NCBI GenBank assembly: GCA_959602365.1
Contig: CAUGSS010000052.1
Span: 1-14,885 of the forward strand
Reading direction: 5' to 3'
Source: an uncultured Eubacteriales bacterium
GTDB lineage: Bacteria > Bacillota > Clostridia > Oscillospirales > Oscillospiraceae
Length of the DNA stretch: 14,885 nucleotides
The notes under the pieces are model-generated. The model was not told where the DNA came from and searched no databases. It was given only the letters and a program-made list of their open reading frames with translations. Made by a program: the position numbers and the translations under genes. Shown here one piece after another: positions 6,580-13,259 of the stretch; the first letter of the stretch is position 1; every line of letters starts with the position of its first letter.

Positions 6580-6942
6580 ATGCAGTACACTGTCTCTCTG
6601 AAATTGAATCACGTCTTTCAGCGGCTGTACCGGAAGGGAAAGCGCGCCGCCACACCAACCCTGGCCCTCTACTCCCGCCCCAACAGGCAGGGGGGAAACC
6701 GGCTGGGGCTGACCACCGGGGCCAAATTGGGCCACGCCGTGGTGCGCAACAAGCTGCGCCGCCGTTTGAGGGCCATTTACCGCATTCATGAGTCGGAATT
6801 CAAACCCGGCTTTGATATTGTGGTGGTGTGCCGGGCTGCCTCGGTAGAGGCGAGCTACCGGCGGCTGGAGCGGGATTTTCTCAAGCTGGCCCGCCGCAGC
6901 GGCCTGCTCCGGGAGCGGACAGGGGAGGGCGTGGACACATGA
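6580..6942 (+). CDS. rnpA: Ribonuclease P protein component
   Basis: A 120-residue RnpA, which binds the RNase P RNA and helps cleave the 5' leader of pre-tRNA. Family features: MQYTVSLKLNHVFQRLYRKGKR start, RLGLTTGAKLGHAVVRNKLRRRLR (41-64) including the RNxxxRxxR basic helix (the usual RNRxKRxxR has R58 changed to K and K60 to R, conservative), and FDIVVVCRAA (78-87). Start chosen at ATG 6580, where similarity begins. The frame opens at GTG 6529, but its 17 extra residues overlap the hairpin region and look non-family. The ribosome site is weak (AAAGGA about 12 bases upstream). It overlaps yidD by four bases (ATGA at 6939-6942). Confidence 0.95.
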   Translation: MQYTVSLKLNHVFQRLYRKGKRAATPTLALYSRPNRQGGNRLGLTTGAKLGHAVVRNKLRRRLRAIYRIHESEFKPGFDIVVVCRAASVEASYRRLERDFLKLARRSGLLRERTGEGVDT

Positions 6943-7178
6943 AGCGCCTGCTGTTGCGGCTGATCCGGTTTTACCGCCGGAGGATCTCCCCCGCCCGCCC
7001 ACCGGCCTGCCGGTTCATTCCAACCTGCTCGGAGTACGCCTATCTGGCGGTGGAGCGGTTTGGACCGGCCAAAGGCTCTCTGCTGGCCGCCAAGCGGCTG
7101 GCCAAGTGCCAGCCCTTCCACCGGCAGAAGAGCATTGAATACGACCCGGTGCCCGAGTGGGAGCCCCGCCATCTCTGA
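6939..7178 (+). CDS. yidD: Membrane protein insertion efficiency factor YidD
   Basis: A 79-residue YidD, a small membrane-associated protein found beside yidC in most bacteria. Family features: LLRLIRFYRRRISPARPPACRF (4-25), the CRFIPTCSEY motif (24-33), and AAKRLAKCQPFH (50-61). The usual HPGGxDPVP end is altered: here it reads HRQKSIEYDPVP (61-72), two residues longer and without the paired glycines. Start at 6939 overlaps the rnpA stop, with GGGGAGGG at 6922-6929. The N-terminal extension of the open frame is read through rnpA and was rejected. Confidence 0.93.
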   Translation: MKRLLLRLIRFYRRRISPARPPACRFIPTCSEYAYLAVERFGPAKGSLLAAKRLAKCQPFHRQKSIEYDPVPEWEPRHL

Positions 7179-7253
7179 GGCGGAGCGCGCCCCGGCCGCC
7201 GGGCGTGGAACTGAAAAAGAACGAGAGCGCCCTCGGGCGCGCGGAGGTATTCC

Positions 7254-8807
7254 ATGACACAAATTTTACAGTGGATCGGCTGGTTCCTGCTCCAGATCTA
7301 CGAGTTCTTCGCCAACGCCCACATCCCCGCCGCCTACGCCCTGTCGCTGGTGGTGTTCACACTCATTGTGAAGCTTGTCCTCTTCCCCCTGTCCTACAAG
7401 GGCAAGAAGAGCATGATGCGGATGACTGCCCTTCAGGGCCGGATGAAGCAGCTGGAGGCCCAGTACGGAAACAACCGGGTGAAGTATCAGGAAGAGGTGC
7501 AGAAGCTCTACCAGAAGGAGAATGTCAGCCCCATGGGCGGCTGCCTCTGGTCCCTGCTCCCCCTGCCCATCCTGATGGGCCTGTACTATATCATCCGCCG
7601 GCCCATGCTCTATATGATGAGCATTCCCAACGATGCCATCCAGACCGCCCTGGAGGCGGTGCAGAACGCCGGATTTACCTTTTCCGGCAATGTGGCCTAT
7701 CAGGAGCTGCAGCTGTCCGGCATGCTGAACAACTCGGAAATTCTCTCCGTGGTGCAGAATGCCATCCCCGAGTATGCGGACAAGCTGCACTATATCAACT
7801 TTGACTTCCTGGGCATCAATCTGGGCGAAGTGCCCAAGCTGATGTTCTGGAACAGCTTTGACACCCTGGGCGTCTGGTGCGCCGTGGGCCTGTTCCTGAT
7901 CCCCCTGGCGGTCACCGCGCTGAACTTCTGGTATACCCGGTTCAGCATGAAGACCAACCAGTCCCTCACCGTGACCCAGGAGGAGACCAAGAAGAAAAAG
8001 AAAAAGAAGAAAGACGAGCCTGAGAAGAAGTCCTCCGCCGAGCGCTCCAACCAGATGATGATGTGGCTGATGCCCCTGATGTATCTGTGGTTCGGCTACA
8101 GCATGCCCGCCGGCATGTGCGTCTACATGGCGGTGAACGCCCTGTGCACCGTGGGACAGGACGCCATCTGCGTCAGAATGATGCGCAAGTCCTTCCTGGA
8201 GATGCAGGAGCAGCAGCGTCTGAAAGAGGAGCAGGAGAAGGCGGAGCTGGCCGCCCGCAAGGCGGAGATCGCCGAGCGCCGCCGGCTCCAGGAGGAGGCC
8301 AACAAGGCCAACAAGGGAAAGAAGCGCAAAAAGCAGGTCAAGGCCCCCCAGAAGCCGGTCAACAAGGCCGGGCGCATCGGCATCCGCACCTATGCCCTGG
8401 GCCGGGACTATGATCCGGACCGCTACGGCGGCGTGACCCCCTACCGGGATCCCCAGGAGATCATCGACGAGCAGGCCGTGGAAGAGGCCTACAAGAAAAA
8501 GCGCCGCCGCAAGGCTGAGGCGGTGGAGCAGGCCATGGAGCAGGCCGTAGAGGCCGGCGATCTGGAGGCCGTGAAGGCCCTGGAGGTGGAGCAGGCCGCC
8601 CTGGCCGAGGCCGAGGAGGCCGCCGCCGAGGCGGAGCGCGAGGCCGGAGCCGAGACTGCCGGGACCGATGCGCCGGAGGCATCCGCCCCGGCGGAGGAGG
8701 ATGCCCCCCTCTCCGAGCAGGTCTTTGAGGACATTTTTGAGGAGACCGACCAGGCCGGCGCGGAGGATGAGGACAAGGATTCCTCCGGCCCGTCCAAGGA
8801 CGCGTGA
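7254..8807 (+). CDS. yidC: Membrane protein insertase YidC/Oxa1 with long charged tail
   Basis: A 517-residue YidC/Oxa1 insertase; many Firmicute YidCs are 250-290. Membrane segments appear at about 28-47 (AAYALSLVVFTLIVKLVLFP), 97-116 (CLWSLLPLPILMGLYYII), 206-226 and 268-301 (two close hydrophobic stretches around MWLMPLMYLWFGYSMPAG). No lipobox or cleavable signal is seen. The hydrophilic-groove arginine of the family appears to be lysine here (K40 in TLIVKLVLFPL). A run of eight lysines (246-253) lies in the cytoplasmic loop before the last pair of helices. The tail beyond about 305 is a basic coiled-coil-like region (312-420) followed by an acidic, alanine/glutamate-rich end (421-517). 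GGAGGT at 7243-7248 fits the start. Partners: YidD upstream, Jag downstream. Confidence 0.95.
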   Translation: MTQILQWIGWFLLQIYEFFANAHIPAAYALSLVVFTLIVKLVLFPLSYKGKKSMMRMTALQGRMKQLEAQYGNNRVKYQEEVQKLYQKENVSPMGGCLWSLLPLPILMGLYYIIRRPMLYMMSIPNDAIQTALEAVQNAGFTFSGNVAYQELQLSGMLNNSEILSVVQNAIPEYADKLHYINFDFLGINLGEVPKLMFWNSFDTLGVWCAVGLFLIPLAVTALNFWYTRFSMKTNQSLTVTQEETKKKKKKKKDEPEKKSSAERSNQMMMWLMPLMYLWFGYSMPAGMCVYMAVNALCTVGQDAICVRMMRKSFLEMQEQQRLKEEQEKAELAARKAEIAERRRLQEEANKANKGKKRKKQVKAPQKPVNKAGRIGIRTYALGRDYDPDRYGGVTPYRDPQEIIDEQAVEEAYKKKRRRKAEAVEQAMEQAVEAGDLEAVKALEVEQAALAEAEEAAAEAEREAGAETAGTDAPEASAPAEEDAPLSEQVFEDIFEETDQAGAEDEDKDSSGPSKDA

Positions 8808-8831
8808 GTAGAAAGGACAGATCAGACGATC

Positions 8832-9611
8832 ATGGAAAAGTATATTGAAGTCACCGGCAAGACCGAGGACGCCGCCATCAGCGCGGGCCTTGCCCAGCTG
8901 GGACTGGACCGGGACAGCGTGTCCGTGGAGATCCTGGAGCGGGCCAAGACCGGCTTCCTGGGCATCGGCAGCAGCCCGGCCCGGGTGAAGATCACCTATG
9001 AGGCCCCCGACGAGCCCGCCCCGGCGGCGGAGCCCGTCCCGGCCCCCCAGGCTGCTCCGGCGGAGCAGCCCCAGGAGGCGAAAGCCGCTCCGGCCAAGGC
9101 CGAGGCGCCCGCCCGGGAGCAGGAGGCCAAAGCCCCCGCCGCCCCCCAGAAGGCCGCCGGGGACCGCACCGAGCGGATTGTGGATTTTCTGACCGGACTG
9201 ATGGAGCACCTGGATAACGACGCCCGGCCCCAGGTCACCCTGGGCGAGGACGGCAGCTATCAGGTGGAGCTGGTGGGCAGCGACCTGGGCGCCCTGATCG
9301 GGCGCCGGGGCGAGACCCTGGACGCCATCCAGCAGCTGACCAACTACGCCGTCAACCGGGGTCAGAGCAAGCGGGTGCGCATCCATCTGGACGCGGAGAA
9401 CTACCGGGCCAAGCGGGAGGAGACGCTGGAGCGCCTGGCCCGCAAGACCGCCTCCAAAGCCCTGAAGTATCACCGGAATATGACCCTGGAACCCATGAAT
9501 GCCTATGAGCGCCATGTGATTCACGCCGCGCTCCAGGATTTCGACGGGGTGACCACCTACTCCACCGGCACCGAACCCAACCGCCGGGTGGTGGTGGCCT
9601 GCGAGCGCTGA
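8832..9611 (+). CDS. jag: Jag/KhpB RNA-binding protein (Jag-N, KH, R3H)
   Basis: A 259-residue Jag/KhpB/EloR-type protein. The Jag-N domain (1-55) carries KTGFLGIGSSPARVKI (39-54). An Ala/Pro/Glu-rich, low-complexity linker spans about 57-112. A KH domain follows with the GxxG loop GRRG (157-160) in LIGRRGETLDAIQQL. The C-terminal R3H domain holds RNMTLEPMNAYERHVIHAAL (215-234) with the R-x3-H-type residues R227/H228. KhpB with KhpA binds RNA and affects cell elongation and division in Firmicutes. It follows yidC by 24 bases. The ribosome site is weak (AAAGGA 14 bases upstream), possibly relying on coupling. It is the last gene before a terminator. Confidence 0.95.
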   Translation: MEKYIEVTGKTEDAAISAGLAQLGLDRDSVSVEILERAKTGFLGIGSSPARVKITYEAPDEPAPAAEPVPAPQAAPAEQPQEAKAAPAKAEAPAREQEAKAPAAPQKAAGDRTERIVDFLTGLMEHLDNDARPQVTLGEDGSYQVELVGSDLGALIGRRGETLDAIQQLTNYAVNRGQSKRVRIHLDAENYRAKREETLERLARKTASKALKYHRNMTLEPMNAYERHVIHAALQDFDGVTTYSTGTEPNRRVVVACER

Positions 9612-9651
9612 GCCTTTTCCAGCGCCAGGCGATTACATCAGATACAGCAAA

Positions 9652-9688
9652 ACCCCCGCCCGGGCCCAGACCGGACGGGGGTCTTTTC
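9652..9688 (+). terminator. Intrinsic terminator after jag
   Basis: ACCCCCG (9652-9658) pairs with CGGGGGT (9676-9682), followed by CTTTTC. It is 40 bases after the jag stop and closes the rpmH-jag operon. Confidence 0.8.
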
Positions 9689-9920
9689 AAAACTGCCGTG
9701 TTTTGCCCTGTCCTCCTGAGGGACATAGCGTTTCATTTTGCTGTTTTGAGCAGTACTGTATTTCATTTTGTCATTCTGAGCAGCGTATCGTTCCATTTTG
9801 TCATCCCAAAGAGACATGCATTTCTGCCCTTCTGAGCCGCAGAGCTTTCCCGCCCTGTCTCCCTGAGGAGTGCAGTTTTCCCGCCTTGTCCGCCTGAAAA
9901 GCGGAGCTCTCCCACCATGT
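9689..9920. repeat. Strongly decayed left-arm units
   Basis: A train of solo left arms that resemble the element less and less with distance from the complete copy at 10043: TTTTGTCATTCTGAGCAGCG near 9767-9786, TTTTGTCATCCCAAAGAG near 9797-9814, CCCTGTCTCCCTGAGGAG near 9853-9870, and CCTTGTCCGCCTGAAAAGCG near 9884-9903. All have the same orientation. No gene is supported. Confidence 0.65.
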
Positions 9921-10045
9921 CATCCTGAGGCGCGGAGCTTTCCCGTCTTGTCATCCTGAGGAGGCGAAGCTTTCCCGTCTTGTCATCCTGAGGCGCGAAG
10001 CTTTCCCGTCTTGTCATCCTGAGGCGCGAAGCTTTCCCGTCTTGT
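9921..10045 (+). repeat. Four tandem 31/32-bp solo-arm units
   Basis: Units at 9921-9951, 9952-9983, 9984-10014 and 10015-10045. Each begins CATCCTGAGG and ends TTTCCCGTCTTGT. Units 3 and 4 are identical; unit 1 differs by one base and unit 2 carries AGGAGG instead of AGGCG. They abut the complete reverse element at 10043. There are no unique spacers, so this is not CRISPR. Confidence 0.92.
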
Positions 10046-10136
10046 CATCCTGAGGAGGCGAAGCCGACGAAGGATCTTCTCCCACAGACCGGCGAATACG
10101 GCGAGAAAAAGATCCTTCGCTGCGCTCAGGATGACA
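10043..10136 (-). repeat. Palindromic element, complete reverse copy
   Basis: A 94-bp copy in reverse orientation: the long arm (GAGGAGGCGAAGCCGACGAAGG) is on the left, and the short arm CCTTCGCTGCGCTCAGG on the right. It differs from the copy at 10397 at two positions. Confidence 0.92.
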
Positions 10137-10336
10137 GAGTGGGGAAATGCTCGGGATAACGTTTAGGAAAATACCGAGGGTGACAAACATGGAGAATGTT
10201 CCTTCCTGACATTCTTGAAAGCGCAGCCTTCCTGTCCTGTTGTCCTAGTGAGAAGCGGCATTTTCCCGTCCTGTTCTCCTGAGAGGCACAGCTTTCCCGG
10301 TCTGTCCTCCTGAAAAGTGCAGTTTTCCCGTCTTGT
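10137..10336. repeat. Decayed right arms then decayed left arms
   Basis: First right-arm remnants (TGCTCGGGATAACG at 10148-10161, ACCGAGGGTGACAAACATG at 10173-10191), then left-arm remnants (CTGTTGTCCTAGTGAGAAG near 10237-10255, CTGTTCTCCTGAGAGGC near 10271-10287, CTGTCCTCCTGAAAAGTGC near 10302-10320). The switch of orientation lies at about 10195-10220, midway between the two complete elements. Confidence 0.6.
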
Positions 10337-10399
10337 CATCCTATGGAGCGCAGCTTTCCCGTCTTGTCATCCTGAGGAGGAGAAGCTTTCCCGTCTTGT
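10337..10399 (+). repeat. Two tandem solo-arm units
   Basis: 31- and 32-bp units at 10337-10367 and 10368-10399, of the same type as the train at 9921-10045, again abutting a complete reverse element. The first carries a CTATGG change. Confidence 0.85.
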
Positions 10400-10490
10400 C
10401 ATCCTGAGGAGGAGAAGCCGACGAAGGATCTTCTCCCGCAGACCGGCGAATACGGCGAGAAAAAGATCCTTCGCTGCGCTCAGGATGACA
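10397..10490 (-). repeat. Palindromic element, complete reverse copy
   Basis: 94 bp, nearly identical to the copy 354 bp upstream (two substitutions), including the loop CAGACCGGCGAATACGGCGA. It implies duplication or conversion of the whole block. Confidence 0.92.
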
Positions 10491-10625
10491 GAGCGGGAAA
10501 ATGCTCAGGATGACAAGTAGGGAGAGTTCAGCATGGCAGATAGGGAGGGCCCGGGATGTCATGGGTAAGAAGTACTCAGGATAACAGACAGGAAATGCTC
10601 AGGGTGACAAATAGGGGAAATACTT
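10491..10625. repeat. Degenerate right-arm units before rnhA
   Basis: Solo right arms TGCTCAGGATGACAAGTAGG (10502-10521), ACTCAGGATAACAGACAGG (10573-10591) and TGCTCAGGGTGACAAATAGG (10596-10615), with GGGAAA spacers. All read in the CTCAGGATGACA orientation. No promoter for rnhA could be recognised in or after them. Confidence 0.6.
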
Positions 10626-10697
10626 CCGAAATCCTGGGGCGGACAGAGACGGCGGCCAGTTCAACAGAAGCTGAGCGTGAGCGATGAGGAGATTGCA

Positions 10698-11135
10698 ATG
10701 AAAACTGTGACCTTGTACACCGACGGGGCCTGTTCCGGCAACCCGGGGCCCGGGGGCTGGGCGGCCATCCTGATGTTCGGCGCCCACAAAAAGGAGCTCT
10801 CCGGAGGCGAGCGGGAGACCACCAACAACCGGATGGAGCTCACCGCCGTGATCCGGGGGCTGGAGGCCCTGAAGGAGCCCTGTGTGGTGGAGCTCTACTC
10901 CGACTCCAAGTATGTGATCGACGCCCTGGAGAAGGGCTGGGCCAAGGGCTGGCAGGCCCGGGGCTGGGTCAAGGCGGACAAAAAGCCCGCCCTGAACCCG
11001 GACCTGTGGGAGCGGCTGCTGGACCTGTGCCGGGTTCATAAAGTGAACCTCCACTGGGTCAAGGGCCACGCCTCCAACCCCTACAACAACCGCTGCGATG
11101 AGCTGGCGGTGGCCGAGTGGCAGAAGTTAAAGTGA
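10698..11135 (+). CDS. rnhA: Ribonuclease HI
   Basis: A 145-residue RNase HI, which cuts the RNA strand of RNA-DNA hybrids such as primers and R-loops. All catalytic residues are present: D9 in LYTDGACSGNPGPGGW, E47 in NNRMEL, D69 in LYSDSKYV, H124 in KGHASNPYNN and D134 in CDELA. It includes the basic handle region (about 80-95, GWAKGWQARGWVKADKK) of the bacterial type. Start chosen at ATG 10698, with GAGGAG at 10686-10691. The GTG at 10677 would add MSDEEIA upstream of that site. It stands alone between repeat clusters and ends with a strong terminator. Confidence 0.97.
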   Translation: MKTVTLYTDGACSGNPGPGGWAAILMFGAHKKELSGGERETTNNRMELTAVIRGLEALKEPCVVELYSDSKYVIDALEKGWAKGWQARGWVKADKKPALNPDLWERLLDLCRVHKVNLHWVKGHASNPYNNRCDELAVAEWQKLK

Positions 11136-11230
11136 GCGCGGAATCCGCCTGACGATGCTGCGCTGAGTTGTGCTGATTTCGACGCCCCCCGGCGGCTGCC
11201 GCGGGCGGAAAATGGTGAAATACCTGAGAA

Positions 11231-11273
11231 AAAAGGGCTGTTGCATGTATCTGCAGCAGCCCTGGTTTTTTTA
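11231..11273 (+). terminator. Intrinsic terminator after rnhA
   Basis: GGGCTGTTGCA (11235-11245) pairs with TGCAGCAGCCC (11252-11262) with one wobble across a TGTATC loop, followed by TGGTTTTTTTA. Preceding A-run AAAAAA makes it partly bidirectional. Confidence 0.9.
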
Positions 11274-11374
11274 TTTCCTGTGTGGTTCCCCTTTCTGCCC
11301 TGCCGTCCTTTTGGGCGTTTTCCCGCTATTTTCCTGAACGCCTCCCCTCCTGTTATCCTGAGGAGGCGGGTAAG
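11274..11374. repeat. Degenerate left-arm units
   Basis: Remnants such as CCTCCTGTTATCCTGAGGAG (11346-11365) and TTTTCCTGAACGCC (11330-11343) precede the five-copy array, all in left-arm orientation. No gene is supported. Confidence 0.45.
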
Positions 11375-11882
11375 TGTCATCCTGAGCGCAGCGAAGGATC
11401 TTCTTTCCTTCTCCGGCAGCTGTGGGGAAAAAGATCCTTCGTCGGCTCCGCCTCCTCAGGATGACAGAGGCGGGAAAGTGTCATCCTGAGCGCAGCGAAG
11501 GATCTTCTTTCCTTCTCCGGCAGCTGTGGGGAAAAAGATCCTTCGTCGGCTCCGCCTCCTCAGGATGACAGAGGCGGGAAAGTGTCATCCTGAGCGCAGC
11601 GAAGGATCTTCTTTCCTTCTCCGGCAGCTGTGGGGAAAAAGATCCTTCGTCGGCTCCGCCTCCTCAGGATGACAGAGGCAGGTAAGTGTCATCCTGAGCG
11701 ATAGCGAAGGGGCTTCTTTCCTTACCTGGCGGCTGTGAGGAAAAAGATCCTTCGTCGGCTCCGCCTCCTCAGGATGACAGAGGCGGGAAAGTGTCATCCT
11801 GAGGGATAGCGAAGGATCTTCTTCCTGCCTGCATCGGGTTCACAGGAAAAGACCCTTCGTCAATGGCGCTCCTCAGGATGAA
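11375..11882 (+). repeat. Tandem array of five palindromic elements, 104-bp period
   Basis: Copies at 11375-11466, 11479-11570, 11583-11674, 11687-11779 and 11792-11882. The first three are identical over 92 bp, and the 12-bp spacers are nearly so (AGGCGGGAAAG or GAGGCAGGTAAG type). Copy 4 carries GAGCGATAGCG and GGGGC changes, and copy 5 is the most diverged, with a different loop and a GAAA end. Left arms are the short type (GCGCAGCGAAGG). Right arms (CCTTCGTCGGCTCCGCCTCC) match the long arm of the reverse copies, so the two arms pair only at the outer and inner ends. Confidence 0.95.
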
Positions 11883-12065
11883 AGAGGACGAAAAAAGTAC
11901 GCCTCTCCAGAATGACACGGAATAAAAAGAGCATGTCTCCTCACAGGAGGACAAAGGACGACAAAAACATACTTTCCCAAGATGAAATGGGAGGGAAGGC
12001 TCTGCTTCCGGCCCCGGGGCGCTGGGCGGGGGATGGCTTCATCACAGGCCCTGTGGAGAAAGCCT
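11883..12065. repeat. Degenerate right-arm units
   Basis: Decayed right arms CTCTCCAGAATGACACGG (11903-11920), CTCACAGGAGGACAAAGG (11940-11957) and TTTCCCAAGATGAAATGG (11973-11990). Beyond about 12000 no repeat or gene is recognised up to the oxidoreductase stop. Confidence 0.45.
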
Positions 12066-12081
12066 GGAGGGTCAGCCCTCC
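12066..12081 (-). terminator. Weak hairpin at the oxidoreductase stop
   Basis: GGAGGG and CCCTCC form a 6-bp stem around a 4-nt loop that includes the stop codon. On the minus strand it is followed by AGGCTTTCTCC, with only a short T-run, so termination is uncertain. Confidence 0.3.
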
Positions 12082-13064
12082 AACCCCTCGCAGGGGTAGA
12101 CAATCCCCATCTGGGCGCGGAGGTGGTCCATGACCTCCATCATGTGGATCGTCTCGCTGTGGGGCATGGAGGGACACTCCAGCAGCCCCTGGGAGATGCA
12201 GCGGGCGGTCTCCAGCACCTCGTACTCGTAGCCGGTGAGCTGGGGCGGACAGGCCGCCTGGGCCACCAGCCGGTACTGGTCGTCATATACCCGGTAGCCC
12301 TGGGGGTTGTTGATATTCTCCACCACCAGAAAGCCCCGGGTGCCGTAGACGATGCCCTGGCGGTCGGAGATACAGGCGGCGGCGGCGTTTAAAACGGCCG
12401 TCCGGCCGTCCTTCCAGGTCAGGGTTATGCTGTTGGTGAGATCCACCCCGGTCTCGTGCTTGGTGCAGCTGCCCTGAACCCCGTCGGCGCGGCCAAAGAC
12501 CATCTCGGCGAAATTCAATGCGTAGATGCCCACGTCCAGCAGGGCGCCGCCGGCCAGCTCCGGCCGCACCACCCGCTCCCTGTCAGTGATGGCATAGCAC
12601 AGGTTGGCGGTCAGCATGGCGGGCACGCCGATGATACCGGAGGCCAGAACCTCGTCGATTTTACGGCGCATGGGCTGATAGCGGGTCCAGATGGCCTCGG
12701 TGACCAGCACCCCCCGGGCCCTGGCATAGGCCAGGGCGTCCTGGGCCTGGCGGGCGTTGACGGTAAAGGCCTTCTCGCACAGCACATGCTTGCCGTGATC
12801 GGCGCAGAGCTTGATCTGCTGATAGTGGTGGGAGTGGGGGGTGGCGATGTACACCAGGTCCACTTCCGGATCCTCCAGCATCTCCTCATAGCTCCCGAAG
12901 GCCCGCTCCACGCCGTTTTCCGCGGCAAAGGCCTGAGCCCGGGCGGCCTCCCGGGCCGCCACAGCGTACAGCCGGACGGTGTGGTCGCCGGTTTGATTGA
13001 GTTTGCGGATGGTCTCCGCCATGACGGCCGCAATGCGGCCGGCGCCTAAAATACCAAGATTCAT
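12072..13064 (-). CDS. Gfo/Idh/MocA family NAD(P)-dependent oxidoreductase
   Basis: A 330-residue protein with an N-terminal Rossmann fold: LGILGAGRIAAVMAETI (3-19, GxGxxA), VDLVYIATPHSHHYQQ (68-83) and GKHVLCEKAFTVNARQA (91-107). The catalytic EKP motif of the family is EKA here (97-99), which also occurs in dihydrodiol-dehydrogenase-like members. The C-terminal half has GGALLDVGIYALNF (172-185), the usual G-D-x-G-x-Y block. Substrates in this family are sugars, inositols or related polyols; the specific one cannot be told. AGGAGG lies 10 bases before the start. It is transcribed divergently from the RHH regulator and convergently with rnhA, so nothing nearby identifies a pathway. Confidence 0.9.
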   Translation of the reverse strand: MNLGILGAGRIAAVMAETIRKLNQTGDHTVRLYAVAAREAARAQAFAAENGVERAFGSYEEMLEDPEVDLVYIATPHSHHYQQIKLCADHGKHVLCEKAFTVNARQAQDALAYARARGVLVTEAIWTRYQPMRRKIDEVLASGIIGVPAMLTANLCYAITDRERVVRPELAGGALLDVGIYALNFAEMVFGRADGVQGSCTKHETGVDLTNSITLTWKDGRTAVLNAAAACISDRQGIVYGTRGFLVVENINNPQGYRVYDDQYRLVAQAACPPQLTGYEYEVLETARCISQGLLECPSMPHSETIHMMEVMDHLRAQMGIVYPCEGLEG

Positions 13065-13120
13065 AGACAGATTTCCTCCTCTGCGGTACTGGAGCCGGAC
13101 TCCGGTTTGTCTGTGCCTTC

Positions 13121-13149
13121 AGTATATAACGGGCCGGGGTCTGTGTCCA
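13121..13149 (-). promoter_or_regulatory. Promoter of the oxidoreductase gene
   Basis: On the minus strand: -35 TGGACA (13144-13149), 17-bp spacer, -10 TATACT (13121-13126). Each hexamer is one base off consensus. It faces away from the RHH-gene promoter; the two -35 boxes are 29 bp apart. Confidence 0.6.
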
Positions 13150-13178
13150 GCAGGGAGCCTGGTCCGGGGAAATCCCCA

Positions 13179-13207
13179 TTGACAGGGGAAAATAGAACGG
13201 ATATAAT
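13179..13207 (+). promoter_or_regulatory. Perfect-consensus promoter of the RHH gene
   Basis: TTGACA (13179-13184), 17-bp spacer, TATAAT (13202-13207): an exact match in sequence and spacing to the housekeeping sigma consensus. Such a strong promoter overlapped by a palindrome suggests tight repression when the repressor is bound. Confidence 0.9.
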
Positions 13208-13244
13208 CTAAATTCCATCTGTACAGATGGTATCTAGATTATAT
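13201..13244. promoter_or_regulatory. 44-bp palindromic operator over the -10 and start site
   Basis: Two 22-nt arms meet at 13222/13223 with 20 of 22 positions complementary: ATATAATCTA mirrors TAGATTATAT, and the centre CCATCTGTACAGATGG is perfect. It covers the -10 box and the transcription start and ends just before the GGAGGG ribosome site. Autoregulation by the downstream RHH protein is the likely explanation (inference). In RNA it could also form a 5' hairpin. Confidence 0.8.
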
Positions 13245-13259
13245 CGGGAGGGAACAGCC

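Noticed and set aside
7266..9524. 752-residue minus-strand frame antisense to yidC and jag
   Set aside because: Spans two well-supported genes and their gap; low-complexity G/L/H composition typical of an antisense shadow.
9921..10045. CRISPR-like array of about 31-bp units
   Set aside because: The units abut one another without unique spacers, are derived from the arm of the palindromic element, and no cas gene is present.
13227..13259. Upstream start for the RHH gene
   Set aside because: This ATG is inside the palindrome and before the GGAGGG ribosome site; the RHH pattern begins after the later ATG.
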